Source: Legionella geestiana
Lineage (GTDB): Bacteria > Pseudomonadota > Gammaproteobacteria > Legionellales > Legionellaceae
NCBI RefSeq assembly: GCF_004571195.1
Contig: NZ_CP038271.1
Span: forward strand, 310,001 to 374,000
Direction: 5' to 3'
DNA length: 64,000 bases
A program made the position numbers and the translations under genes. Under the pieces are notes generated by a model that saw only the letters and a program-made list of their open reading frames with translations, was not told where the DNA came from and ran no database searches. Below are positions 35,349 through 43,058 of the stretch, in pieces; the stretch's first letter is position 1, and each line of letters starts with the position of its first letter.

Positions 35349-36074
35349 TCAGATCACCATGGCGTTATCGAGTTGCGCAAACAATCCATCGCGGATGATT
35401 TTCAGCCGCTGCCTCGTCATGATGGACTTTTCAGGAGATTTCAGTGCCTCGATAAACGTCAGCCGCTCGCGCAGCATATCCGATAAATCCTTTCCGTAGG
35501 TTTCTTGCTTAAGCTCAGGAATCGAGATAAGTGCCGCCACCCTCTCCTTATTGTCCCGATAGACTTTCATCTGCTCAAGCCCCTTCCCCTCGAACGTAAT
35601 TTGCCCCCAATACGGGTTTTGCCAGACGACAAAGCGGGTTTCTTCCGGGAACTGATTCACAAGCTGGGCAAAGCCGTTGATGGTATCCGGTAATGCCTGC
35701 CCGCCTGTGATAATGGTATGCACCACCAGGTTGTGTCCCATCTCCTGCAGGAGTGCTGGGACATCGTTGCTGATGAGATAATGGGACAGCGGGACAAATG
35801 AACTTGCACCATTATCTATTACGACATCCGTTTCGGTAGCGGCGAGCAGCTCTATCAGCTGGTCAAAATGCCGGGTATTGATTTCATCCCCGTCCATGAT
35901 TTCGACACGCTTGACCTGCAATGCCTGAAACCCCTCAAAGGTTGCATTCACGGGGTCGGTATCAATGCAAAGCGGCAGTGTGTTCTTGTGTGCCATGTAC
36001 TGGGCAGTCGTCACAGAAACCATGGATTTGCCGACACCACCCTTGCCTTGCAGGGTCATATGGATTGTAGCCAT
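35349..36074 (-). CDS. traL: TraL-like ParA/MinD-type ATPase
   Basis: ATPase of 241 residues with the deviant Walker A GKGGVGKS (residues 11-18), as in ParA/MinD proteins, and the Walker-B-like segments LCIDTDPVN and DVVIDNGASSF. The family in IncP plasmids is TraL, required for transfer but with no settled mechanism. It overlaps traK by 1 nt. A chromosome-partition ParA is unlikely, because there is no parB and the neighbours are tra genes. Confidence 0.88.
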   Translation of the reverse strand: MATIHMTLQGKGGVGKSMVSVTTAQYMAHKNTLPLCIDTDPVNATFEGFQALQVKRVEIMDGDEINTRHFDQLIELLAATETDVVIDNGASSFVPLSHYLISNDVPALLQEMGHNLVVHTIITGGQALPDTINGFAQLVNQFPEETRFVVWQNPYWGQITFEGKGLEQMKVYRDNKERVAALISIPELKQETYGKDLSDMLRERLTFIEALKSPEKSIMTRQRLKIIRDGLFAQLDNAMVI

Positions 36075-36415
36075 CAGATTAACTCCTTCAGATTAGGAAC
36101 CGCGTTGAATGTAAATCCCGGGATTGCGGAGGATTGTGCGGAAGTCTTTACAGGAGTTATGACGGTTTTGTCTTTGGATTCAGGTTGCTGTGTGCTAAAC
36201 GATTGGCGGACATAGGCACAGAATGTCTTGTAGCTGAAAGTAATTCGGCCTTCGTTTGTAAGCATTTGCCAAATGGCTCTGGATGACCAGCCTTTCTGAA
36301 GGGCGCTTTCAATTTCCTCGAGATACAACAGGAAATCGACCCGATGCCGGGATGCACTAAAGCCTGATTTTTGCGACGCACAGAGGGCGAGTCGTTCAGA
36401 CAGGGTTTTGCTCAT
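36074..36415 (-). CDS. traK: TraK-like oriT-binding protein
   Basis: Protein of 113 residues from the ATG at 36415; the open frame extends to a TTG at 36481, but the MSKTLSERLAL start fits the family better. The region LEEIESALQKGWSSRAIWQMLTNEG followed by ITFSYKTFCAYVRQ corresponds to the DNA-binding core of RP4 TraK, which wraps the oriT DNA next to the nick site. The C-terminal 40 residues are variable. It is transcribed away from oriT and divergent from traJ, as in RP4. Confidence 0.82.
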   Translation of the reverse strand: MSKTLSERLALCASQKSGFSASRHRVDFLLYLEEIESALQKGWSSRAIWQMLTNEGRITFSYKTFCAYVRQSFSTQQPESKDKTVITPVKTSAQSSAIPGFTFNAVPNLKELI

Positions 36416-36488
36416 GTCAAACTCACTGTAACGATTTCGATCCCTCAAAACAAGTCTATGCAATTCGATTATCGAGTGCAAGAAAAAT

Positions 36489-36668
36489 GTTATTTTTGGT
36501 AATTTTCGCGGTAAAACCCTTCTTTCTGGCGTTATTTTTGGTGATTTACGGTTACAGATGGTTATGAACGGTTATTTCCTGCCCTTTTCCTTCCATGGCC
36601 CCTGGGAATAACCCAAAATAACCCTTTTGGAGCCGAAAATAACCTGCTAGGATACAAAAAATAACCCC
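36489..36668. repeat. Phased short repeats next to oriT (probable TraK/bending array)
   Basis: Two copies of GTTATTTTTGGTRATTT (from 36489 and 36531) are followed by three GGTTA boxes spaced exactly 10 nt apart (36550, 36560, 36570). Four AATAACC boxes in the opposite orientation start at 36607, 36617, 36638 and 36660 (spacing 10, 21 and 22 nt). The helical phasing puts all boxes of each set on one face of the DNA. In RP4, TraK binds intrinsically bent DNA at this position, so the array is a plausible TraK site. Confidence 0.65.
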
Positions 36669-36676
36669 TAAAAGCA

Positions 36677-36727
36677 GGGCAAGATAGGTGAAGTTAGCTA
36701 ACCGGTAAACCGGTCATCTCCCTTCAC
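36677..36727 (-). other. oriT: Origin of transfer, IncP-type nic region and TraJ palindrome
   Basis: On the minus strand the sequence CTTCACCTATCTTGCCC (36693 down to 36677) matches the IncP nic region CTTCACCTATCCTG|C with one change, so the nick is predicted after the G of ATCTTG. Next to it lies an interrupted palindrome at 36688-36727: outer arms GTGAAG/CTTCAC and a core of two ACCGGT blocks separated by AA, the type of repeat bound by TraJ. The location between traK and traJ is identical to RP4. Confidence 0.85.
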
Positions 36728-36833
36728 AAAGCCTTATTCGCACCCGGGGTGCTCAACGGGGAAACCCGAAAATTCCATTTTCAAAGGACTGCTGACAACG
36801 CCTGTTCCATTAAGGACAGGAGGAGGCATCCTT

Positions 36834-37160
36834 GTGAATGACATCACACCGACCCGAAAACATGGGCGGCACCTGCGGGTACCGGTATTACCCGTGGAAG
36901 AATCCACCATCAAGGAAAATGCCGCAAAGGCCGGTCTTTCGATTGCCGAATACCTTCGGCGCTGCGGGCTGGGGCATACCATTCCGAGCGTTCTCGACAA
37001 GCACCACATCCATGAACTTGCAAAAATCAATGCCGACATGGGACGCCTCGGTGGGCTTCTGAAACTGTGGCTGACCCGGGAGACCACGTTGGATGCCAAC
37101 GCCGTCCGCACCCTGCTAAATCGCATCCGTCATACCCAAAACATGATGCTTCGGTCGTGA
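36834..37160 (+). CDS. traJ: TraJ/MobC-like relaxosome accessory protein
   Basis: Protein of 108 residues starting with GTG behind a strong AGGAGG. It has a ribbon-helix-helix-like N-terminus (LRVPVLPVEESTIKENAAKAGLSIAEYLRRCGLG), typical of MobC/TraJ proteins that bind the oriT palindrome and recruit the relaxase. The C-terminal part ELAKINADMGRLGGLLKLWL is also the conserved MobC segment. The relaxase gene starts 8 nt downstream. Confidence 0.9.
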   Translation: MNDITPTRKHGRHLRVPVLPVEESTIKENAAKAGLSIAEYLRRCGLGHTIPSVLDKHHIHELAKINADMGRLGGLLKLWLTRETTLDANAVRTLLNRIRHTQNMMLRS

Positions 37161-37167
37161 GGAAATT

Positions 37168-38994
37168 GTGATTATTCGCCATATCCCCATGAAGTGCGCT
37201 AGAAAGAGCAGTTTTGCAGAACTGGTACGTTATCTGACCAACCCACAGGGTAAAGAGGAGCGCGTAGGTCATGTGCGCATCAATAACTGCCATAGCACTG
37301 AAACCGAATGGGCCGTCGAAGAGGTCCTCGCGACCCAGGGGATGAATCAGCGCGCTGCAGGCGACAAAAATTTTCATCTACTGATTTCCTTTGCAAAAGG
37401 GGAATACCCGCTCCAGGACATGCTCAGCGAGATGGAGAAGCGTATTGTGGATTCCATCGGCCTGGGCGTCCACCAGCGCATCAGCGTTGTCCATCATGAC
37501 ACCGACAATCTGCATGTGCATGTGGCCATCAACAAGATTCACCCCCTGACGCATACCCTGCGTGAACCTTATCAGGCCTACCCAAAATTTGGAGAGGTTG
37601 CGTCTCTACTTGAGCTGGAGTATGGACTCCAGCCCACCTGCCACACCGCCCGAAAAACCCGTTCCCAAAACCGTGCGGATGACATGGAGCACCACACAGG
37701 CATCGAAAGCCTGATGGGATTTATAAAGCGCGAGTGTCAGGAGTCACTTGAGCAGGCACAAAGCTGGGAAGCTTTGCATCACACTCTGCAGCACCATGGA
37801 TTGAGCCTGCGCGCGCGCGGGAATGGTTTCATTATCACCGACGGAAATAACCTGGCGGTCAAGGCGAGTTCGGTAACGCGTGAGCTGTCGAAAATTCGCC
37901 TTGAGCAACGACTCGGGGGCTTCAGGCCGATGAATGGAGAAATGAATGAACCTGCTGGTGTCCACTATCTCAAAAGCCCCTTGATTCCTGATACCACAGA
38001 GCTCTATGCGCGTTATGGCATTATCCAGAAACGGAACCAGCATGCTCTCCAGCAGGCACTCGATATGACCAGAAAGCGCCGTAATCTGCGCATAGAGGCT
38101 ATCCAGCAGAAAAACCGCCTGCAACGCAAAGGCATCAAACTTTTAAAGGGGCGGGAGAACCGGAAAATCCTTCACGCACTGGCATACAAAAGCCTGCAAA
38201 AGCAACTGATGCACGTGAGGAGTCAATACGCCCGTGAACAACAGGCTCTTCGCCAAAAATACCAGCGCCTTTCGTGGCTTGACTGGCTGCAACAGCAGGC
38301 AACAAACGATGACCGGAAGGCACTCCAGGCTCTGCGCAGCAGGACAGCTCCCATAAAATCTACGGCAAATATCCTGATGGGCACCGTCAAAAAAGACCTC
38401 CCGCCTCATCGCAAAGCGACGCTCGACAGCATCACCAACCAGGGAACAAAAATCCTGCGTGCTGCCCCTGCCACCATCAGGGATGACGGAAAGTGTATTG
38501 CCATCTCCCGGATCGTCTCAGCAGAAGGATTAAAAGCCGCGTTAACACTCGCACGTGAAAAATTTGGCTCACGTATCCACATTACCGGCAGCGACGCCTT
38601 CAAAGAAGCCATTCTACAAACAGCTGTCTACTATCAGCTGCCCATCACATTTGCAGACAGTGCCCTTGAACAGCGTCGAAAACAGCTTTTTACCCCCGCT
38701 AACCAACCGGAGAAACTCCATGCACGAACTCGAAGAAGCCCTCAAAACACTGGCACAGGAAGCACGCAAAAGCGAAATAACCACCGAAACCCCAGACACT
38801 TCCGAAGCCCAGGACATCATGAGTCCAACCCTTTCCTCATTGAATATCTCTCGCCGACCGAAAACGAAAACCGCGTGCGAAACCTGTCCGAACTCCATGT
38901 GGTTCAGCTCGCCAGAGGAGACAAAGTGCTTTTGCCGGATCATGCACATCATCAGCTGGAGCGCGCGAGAAGCAAGTATTGTCACAGAGTGTGA
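37168..38994 (+). CDS. traI: TraI-like relaxase (MOB-P)
   Basis: Relaxase of 608 residues that nicks oriT and leads the strand into the recipient. It starts with GTG after GAGGAA. The N-terminal catalytic domain shows the three MOB-P motifs: motif I with the nicking Tyr in SSFAELVRYLTNPQGK, motif II around SIGLGVHQRISVVHHDT, and motif III with the metal-binding histidines in HHDTDNLHVHVAINKIHP. The C-terminal part has a long basic helix (about 300-390) and an LPD7-like domain (LKAALTLAREKFGSRIHITGSDAF; LPITFADSALE). The last 92 codons share their DNA with another gene in a second frame. Confidence 0.93.
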   Translation: MIIRHIPMKCARKSSFAELVRYLTNPQGKEERVGHVRINNCHSTETEWAVEEVLATQGMNQRAAGDKNFHLLISFAKGEYPLQDMLSEMEKRIVDSIGLGVHQRISVVHHDTDNLHVHVAINKIHPLTHTLREPYQAYPKFGEVASLLELEYGLQPTCHTARKTRSQNRADDMEHHTGIESLMGFIKRECQESLEQAQSWEALHHTLQHHGLSLRARGNGFIITDGNNLAVKASSVTRELSKIRLEQRLGGFRPMNGEMNEPAGVHYLKSPLIPDTTELYARYGIIQKRNQHALQQALDMTRKRRNLRIEAIQQKNRLQRKGIKLLKGRENRKILHALAYKSLQKQLMHVRSQYAREQQALRQKYQRLSWLDWLQQQATNDDRKALQALRSRTAPIKSTANILMGTVKKDLPPHRKATLDSITNQGTKILRAAPATIRDDGKCIAISRIVSAEGLKAALTLAREKFGSRIHITGSDAFKEAILQTAVYYQLPITFADSALEQRRKQLFTPANQPEKLHARTRRSPQNTGTGSTQKRNNHRNPRHFRSPGHHESNPFLIEYLSPTENENRVRNLSELHVVQLARGDKVLLPDHAHHQLERARSKYCHRV

Positions 38995-39010
38995 TGGGAG
39001 ATTTGATTGA
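38720..39010 (+). CDS. Small Cys-rich protein overlapping the end of traI
   Basis: A 96-residue frame that starts at an ATG inside traI (upstream CCGGAGAAACTCC gives a ribosome-binding site) and ends 16 nt after the traI stop. The N-terminal half is acidic and probably disordered. The C-terminal half has a zinc-binding-like pattern: CETCPNSMWF, then CFCRIMH, then ECDG. Such small proteins recur after relaxase genes in IncP-like elements, and RP4 also encodes a gene (traH) inside traI. The function is unknown. The overlap is about 275 nt and both frames look protein-like. Confidence 0.65.
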   Translation: MHELEEALKTLAQEARKSEITTETPDTSEAQDIMSPTLSSLNISRRPKTKTACETCPNSMWFSSPEETKCFCRIMHIISWSAREASIVTECDGRFD

Positions 39011-39081
39011 GAGTTATTAAACACCATGCAATAATCAGCAGCATTTGGACACAGAGCACCCTGTCTACAAGGAATACGTAA

Positions 39082-39798
39082 ATGCCACTGACTCCCGAAA
39101 GCAGTTATACCGAGATATTTCAACATCTGTCTGAGGTTCAGACCACATCGGTTTGTGATGCACACCCCGAGGTACGATTGATGAATCGCACTATTGATCC
39201 GCTCGTCAAGGGCAGCCGATGTGCGGGGCTTGCCTACACAATCCATAGCGCTCAGGATTCCCTTTCAACCATGCAGGCTTTGGACGATTTACAGGACTTT
39301 TTAGTCTCACACGGTTTGGCGGGTGAACCATCAGTTCCGGTTCTGCTTGTCATCGCTTCATGTGATGCGCCGTATGCGCTGGTAGGAGACATGTGTGCCA
39401 AGACAGCTAAGGTCAAAGGATTCGAAGGCGTGATTACTGACGGATATTATCGGGACATTAAGGAAACCACTGCGTCTGGCCTGCCAGTATTCGGGACGGG
39501 CAAACATGCCAAATCCGGCCCCAAAGACAAGGTTGGAACCCGTCGGGAACCTATCTTCTGCGCCGATGTTACAGTGAATCCGTATGATATCGTTTTGGCA
39601 GATGATGATGGTGTGGTAGTAATGTCCAGGGAAGAAGCCATTCCTGCAATCAACAAGGCCATGGAAATCCAGCGCGTCGAGAAAATTGCCGAAGAGCGTA
39701 TCAAGGATGGCGCACGCTTCAACGAAATCTGCAATATTGATGAACATGTAGAAAGATTGCAGCAAGGCCTCCCGTCAAAGCTGGAGATGACGTTATAG
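39082..39798 (+). CDS. RraA-like family protein (possible HMG/CHA-type aldolase)
   Basis: RraA-fold protein of 238 residues. The metal-site signature G-D-x20-R-D is seen from VGDMCAKTAKVKGFEGVI to TDGYYRDIKE. In this superfamily it marks 4-hydroxy-4-methyl-2-oxoglutarate aldolases and oxaloacetate decarboxylases; RNase E inhibitors of the true RraA type are shorter. The C-terminal extension (about residues 175-238) is helical. The annotation 'dimethylmenaquinone methyltransferase' often given to such genes is historical and wrong. It is the first cargo gene after traI. Confidence 0.85.
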   Translation: MPLTPESSYTEIFQHLSEVQTTSVCDAHPEVRLMNRTIDPLVKGSRCAGLAYTIHSAQDSLSTMQALDDLQDFLVSHGLAGEPSVPVLLVIASCDAPYALVGDMCAKTAKVKGFEGVITDGYYRDIKETTASGLPVFGTGKHAKSGPKDKVGTRREPIFCADVTVNPYDIVLADDDGVVVMSREEAIPAINKAMEIQRVEKIAEERIKDGARFNEICNIDEHVERLQQGLPSKLEMTL

Positions 39799-39954
39799 AT
39801 TCTGGCCATTGACATGGTGCTGGAATACACTCACCACCAACAGATGGCGCGGGGTGCCGATAACACGGCTGAGAAATACCCGTCGAACTTGAACTGGGCC
39901 TACCAGAGTAAGAACTCCTTCAAAAATCCTCACTAAATCAAGGAAGTAACCACG

Positions 39955-40461
39955 ATGAAAAAAGCGATAGCTGCAGTATCCTGCCTCCTGGTCAGCATGG
40001 CTGTTTTTTCCAAAGGATTTGTTCTGGAGCACCTTACAAAGTCAAAACAACAATACTTTGTAAAAGAAGCCAAAAACATGCCTGATTTTACAGGTTTTTG
40101 GGTTGGTCCATGCAATATACTACAAGAAAAGTTGGCTTTGAATATTGTTCAAACTGATAAAAATATAATCCTTGCTGATGAGGATGGTGAAGACGCTTTA
40201 AAATTTCCTATCAGTCAAGTGAAATCAAAAGTTGTCAGTTCCATAGATGGTACTCAGCACTCGTTGAGTTCGGCCTTTTACACAGGTGGAAACAGTATCG
40301 ATTTGTTTTTTTACAGCATGGGGAATGGAGCTTCGGATCATACTACCTTCAGTTTTTCATCCAGTTACGAAGTATCCCTGGAATTGGATAATGGCAAACT
40401 GAAATTCATCGTAGACCAATATCCGGAAGATATCGTATGTGTGCTTGATAAACAGGGATAA
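39955..40461 (+). CDS. Secreted protein of unknown function
   Basis: Protein of 168 residues with a signal peptide (residues 1-19, KKAIAAVSCLLVSMAVFSKG). The mature part is rich in Ser, Asp and aromatic residues and probably beta-stranded. Two Cys remain (GPCNILQ and IVCVLD), which could form a disulfide. The DNA is clearly more AT-rich than its neighbours, suggesting separate acquisition. No family recognised. Confidence 0.7.
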   Translation: MKKAIAAVSCLLVSMAVFSKGFVLEHLTKSKQQYFVKEAKNMPDFTGFWVGPCNILQEKLALNIVQTDKNIILADEDGEDALKFPISQVKSKVVSSIDGTQHSLSSAFYTGGNSIDLFFYSMGNGASDHTTFSFSSSYEVSLELDNGKLKFIVDQYPEDIVCVLDKQG

Positions 40462-40526
40462 CCTCACGGACAGCCCGTATCAGAAAATATTGTCATACGG
40501 GCATTTCCTGCTACCGAGACCAAACA

Positions 40527-41531
40527 ATGCACGAAACATGGGAAATGCAGAACTATTTTCTCTTCACCGGGGGACCTGGTGCCGGGAAAACTGCAGTTAT
40601 TGAAGAACTGGACAAACGTGGTTATCACACTGTCCCCGAGGCTGCGCGCAACATTATTCGGCATCAGCGCAAAACGGGCGGCCATGCAACCCACGATGGT
40701 GACAGGGTGACCTATGTCGAACTGATGTTGCAACAATCTCTGAAGGATTACCGGGATAACATGCTCACTGAAAGCCCTGTTTTCTTTGACCGCGGGATCC
40801 CGGATCTGTACAGCTACAGCAAGCGGTTTTGCGGCGGGGTATCTGCTTCTGTCGGGGAAGCTATTGCGCATTGTCGCTATCATCCGCTGGCATTTGTTTT
40901 CCCCCCATGGCCTGAAATCTACTATCATGATGAAGAACGCAAACAAAGTATGGATGAAGCCATTGAAACCTGGCATGCAGTCAGGGACGGTTATGCAACC
41001 TGCGGATATATCACCGTGACTGTGCCGAAGTTGCCCATTGACGTGCGGGTGGCATTTATCCTCACGCTAACGCAGTCTCCCCAGGCAATAACAACGGCCA
41101 CCCTGTTGACCAAACTCAGCCATGCCATCAATGCCGAGTTTGGCTTCCATGAAGAGACCCCGCGCATCAACTACGGACCCTGCGGCGTCTTTGCCACCTT
41201 GTTCATGGAGGCCTGGAACGCCCGTTTTGCCGAAAAAGCGCATATCGTCTTTGTTATGACCCCCGAACGCGATGAATGCTGGCATATTGCCGTCAGACTG
41301 CCCTCGAAGCTCCTATATGATGGAGGAATCGGTTTGCATACTGAGCAATGTTACCCGGGTTATCTCCTGGAAGACATGGTGGATTACGATCAGGCGCTGA
41401 TGGAAAAATGGTCGTACGGGCTGGATCGGACGTACCCTCGCTACTGTCCGGCATTTGACAGGGACAAGACCAACAGCCTCATCAGGGCCCATCTGGATGT
41501 TTTGGCACGATCATCACAAGGCCAGGAATGA
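40527..41531 (+). CDS. P-loop NTPase (AAA_28-like) fused to a Cys-His-Asp C-terminal domain
   Basis: Two-part protein of 334 residues. Residues about 8-180 form a small P-loop kinase/NTPase of the NadR/AAA_28 type: Walker A FTGGPGAGKTAV, the motif HTVPEAARNII, and FFDRGIPDLYSYS. From about residue 190 a second domain begins, with NYGPCGVFATLFMEAWN, CWHIAVRLPSKLLYDGGIG and a Tyr-rich end. The order Cys ... His ... Asp resembles a transglutaminase/papain-like catalytic set, but this is inference. Start may be 40527 or the second ATG at 40545. The last 4 nt overlap the next gene. Confidence 0.75.
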   Translation: MHETWEMQNYFLFTGGPGAGKTAVIEELDKRGYHTVPEAARNIIRHQRKTGGHATHDGDRVTYVELMLQQSLKDYRDNMLTESPVFFDRGIPDLYSYSKRFCGGVSASVGEAIAHCRYHPLAFVFPPWPEIYYHDEERKQSMDEAIETWHAVRDGYATCGYITVTVPKLPIDVRVAFILTLTQSPQAITTATLLTKLSHAINAEFGFHEETPRINYGPCGVFATLFMEAWNARFAEKAHIVFVMTPERDECWHIAVRLPSKLLYDGGIGLHTEQCYPGYLLEDMVDYDQALMEKWSYGLDRTYPRYCPAFDRDKTNSLIRAHLDVLARSSQGQE

Positions 41532-42469
41532 ACCGTTACCACACCCAAAAGGTTTGTCTTCACCCTGTGAGCCAGAAACCCCTGGATCTGTTGACCGGAT
41601 ATCAGGAAGACCGCGAACGCCGGCTTGCCTTCAACCAGCTAGCCATGAAGGTGTTCGGCCACTGGTTTGAAATGCACAACCTATCATTCGAAACATGGTA
41701 CCAGGCAGGCTATTGGAATGAGAAATACATCCCCTACACCCTGTTTGAAAAGGGTATCGCCATCGCTAATGTATCCGTGAATATCCTCGATTTTAATGTG
41801 CTTGGCAATACCGTATCCACGATACAAATTGGCACGGTCATGACCCATCCTGACTACCGGCATCAGCAACTCAATCGACTGCTGATGGAACAGGTCCTCG
41901 CGGATTGGGAAAAAAAGGTCTCTCTCATCTATCTATATGCCAACCCTACGGTATTGGAACTGTACCCCAAATTCGGATTTACTCCTGCAAAAGAATATGC
42001 ATGGTATGGGACCGTGAATCACGGGCTCAAACTGAATTCCGGGGTCGAAAAACTGAATATGGAAAACAGAGACCATCAGGCGCTTCTCTGTCAGTCCATC
42101 AGGGAGTCGGTCCCCTTCAGCAAAGTCGTAATGTACGACAACCCGGATCTGGTGATGTTTTCAGCCCTGACGATGTTGAAAAACGATATCTGGTATCTTC
42201 CGGCCGAACACTGCATGGCCATTGCCACCCGGGATGAGGATACCCTCCATCTGCTGGACGTCTATGGGCGACAACCTGTTGCGCTTGAGCGGATTGTTGC
42301 TACTCTTGCTTTACCTCGCACGAAGATGGTTCATTTCGGATTCACGCCACTTGATTGTGAGAAGTATCAATCCAGCCCTGTTGTGGCAGAAGATACCTTG
42401 TTTATACGAGGGGAACCTCTCCCTTTGACGGATGAAAGATGGATGTTCCCTCTGCTCTCGCACGCGTGA
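41528..42469 (+). CDS. GNAT acetyltransferase with C-terminal extension (Eis-like layout)
   Basis: Protein of 313 residues. The N-terminal GNAT domain (about residues 25-165) has IQIGTVMTHPDYRHQQLNRLLMEQVL as the acetyl-CoA loop; the usual R-x-x-G-x-G is replaced by R-H-Q-Q-L-N, a weaker form. A second domain of about 140 residues follows (TLHLLDVYGRQPVALERIV; HFGFTPLD). The layout is reminiscent of Eis-like acetyltransferases that modify aminoglycosides, but the substrate is not shown. The start overlaps the upstream stop by 4 nt (ATGA), so the two are translated together. Confidence 0.8.
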   Translation: MNRYHTQKVCLHPVSQKPLDLLTGYQEDRERRLAFNQLAMKVFGHWFEMHNLSFETWYQAGYWNEKYIPYTLFEKGIAIANVSVNILDFNVLGNTVSTIQIGTVMTHPDYRHQQLNRLLMEQVLADWEKKVSLIYLYANPTVLELYPKFGFTPAKEYAWYGTVNHGLKLNSGVEKLNMENRDHQALLCQSIRESVPFSKVVMYDNPDLVMFSALTMLKNDIWYLPAEHCMAIATRDEDTLHLLDVYGRQPVALERIVATLALPRTKMVHFGFTPLDCEKYQSSPVVAEDTLFIRGEPLPLTDERWMFPLLSHA

Positions 42470-42539
42470 TTGGGTGACAGGTGCGGCATCGAGGTTTACA
42501 ATGGATTCCTGACACCCATCTGATTCTGAGGATATCCGC

Positions 42540-43058
42540 ATGACCATGCCCAAACGCATTTTCATTGTTGGCCATATGGGAGCCGGGAAATTCTTGCTGG
42601 CCGAAGCATTGGCCCAAAAACTCGGATGGCACTTAATCGACGCCAACCCGAGTCTGGAGCGTTATATTGGGCGCAGCCTTGAGCATATCCTTGGAAAACA
42701 GGGCGAAGAGGCCTTTCATCGCTGTGAGGCTGAAATTATTGCGCATTGTATCCAGAAGGAGCACGCCGTCATCGTGCTGGAGGAAAGCGTGATTGCCACC
42801 GAAGAAAACCGAAAGCTGCTGAGTTCGCAGTGTGTGGTGTATGTGGCGGTTTCAACATCCACTCAAATGGAACGCATGAAGCCCGGGCGAGTCCCGCTTC
42901 TCCCCATCCCCAACCTGAAAGAATTTTTGGATAAGCAACATTTGGAACGCGATCACTGGTTTGAGGCGGTAGCTTCCCTGACTGTCGAATCGGTCTCTCT
43001 GGAGAAGGATCTTGAGTTCATTATGGAACAGCTGAACGGTGAAAACGATAACCGTTGA
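42540..43058 (+). CDS. Shikimate-kinase-like P-loop protein with altered Walker A
   Basis: Protein of 172 residues resembling shikimate/gluconate kinases: IFIVGHMGAGKFLLAEALAQKLGWHLIDANPSLE and IGRSLEHILGKQGEEAFHRCE. In the P-loop the Ser/Thr that should follow GK is Phe (GAGKF), which should weaken Mg-ATP binding. The second Asp of the DTD motif is also changed (DANPS). It is thus probably not a working shikimate kinase; it may bind a nucleotide or ligand, or be decaying. A full P-loop relative occurs at 57,273. The 3' end overlaps the next gene by 20 nt. Confidence 0.78.
   Translation: MTMPKRIFIVGHMGAGKFLLAEALAQKLGWHLIDANPSLERYIGRSLEHILGKQGEEAFHRCEAEIIAHCIQKEHAVIVLEESVIATEENRKLLSSQCVVYVAVSTSTQMERMKPGRVPLLPIPNLKEFLDKQHLERDHWFEAVASLTVESVSLEKDLEFIMEQLNGENDNR

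Larger units (their letters stand above)
36416..36833. other. traK-traJ intergenic region containing oriT
   Basis: A 418-nt non-coding space between divergent tra genes. It contains direct repeats, phased GGTTA and AATAACC boxes, the IncP-like nic region and a long palindrome, all listed separately. The traJ ribosome-binding site AGGAGG lies at 36819-36824. A palindrome TCGATAATCGA lies just upstream of traK. The promoters of both operons must lie here, but are not obvious. Confidence 0.8.

Noticed and set aside
35349-36074. Chromosome-partition ParA
   Set aside because: No ParB gene or parS-like sites nearby. Order with traK and traM fits TraL better.
36550-36668. CRISPR-like regular repeats
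   Set aside because: The repeated units are only 5-8 nt with 10-22 nt spacing. They have no spacer structure and lie at oriT, so they are protein-binding boxes and not CRISPR.
38614-39246. Minus-strand frame of 210 residues opposite traI and the RraA-like gene
   Set aside because: No ribosome-binding site, no motif, and it spans the ends of two well-supported plus-strand genes.
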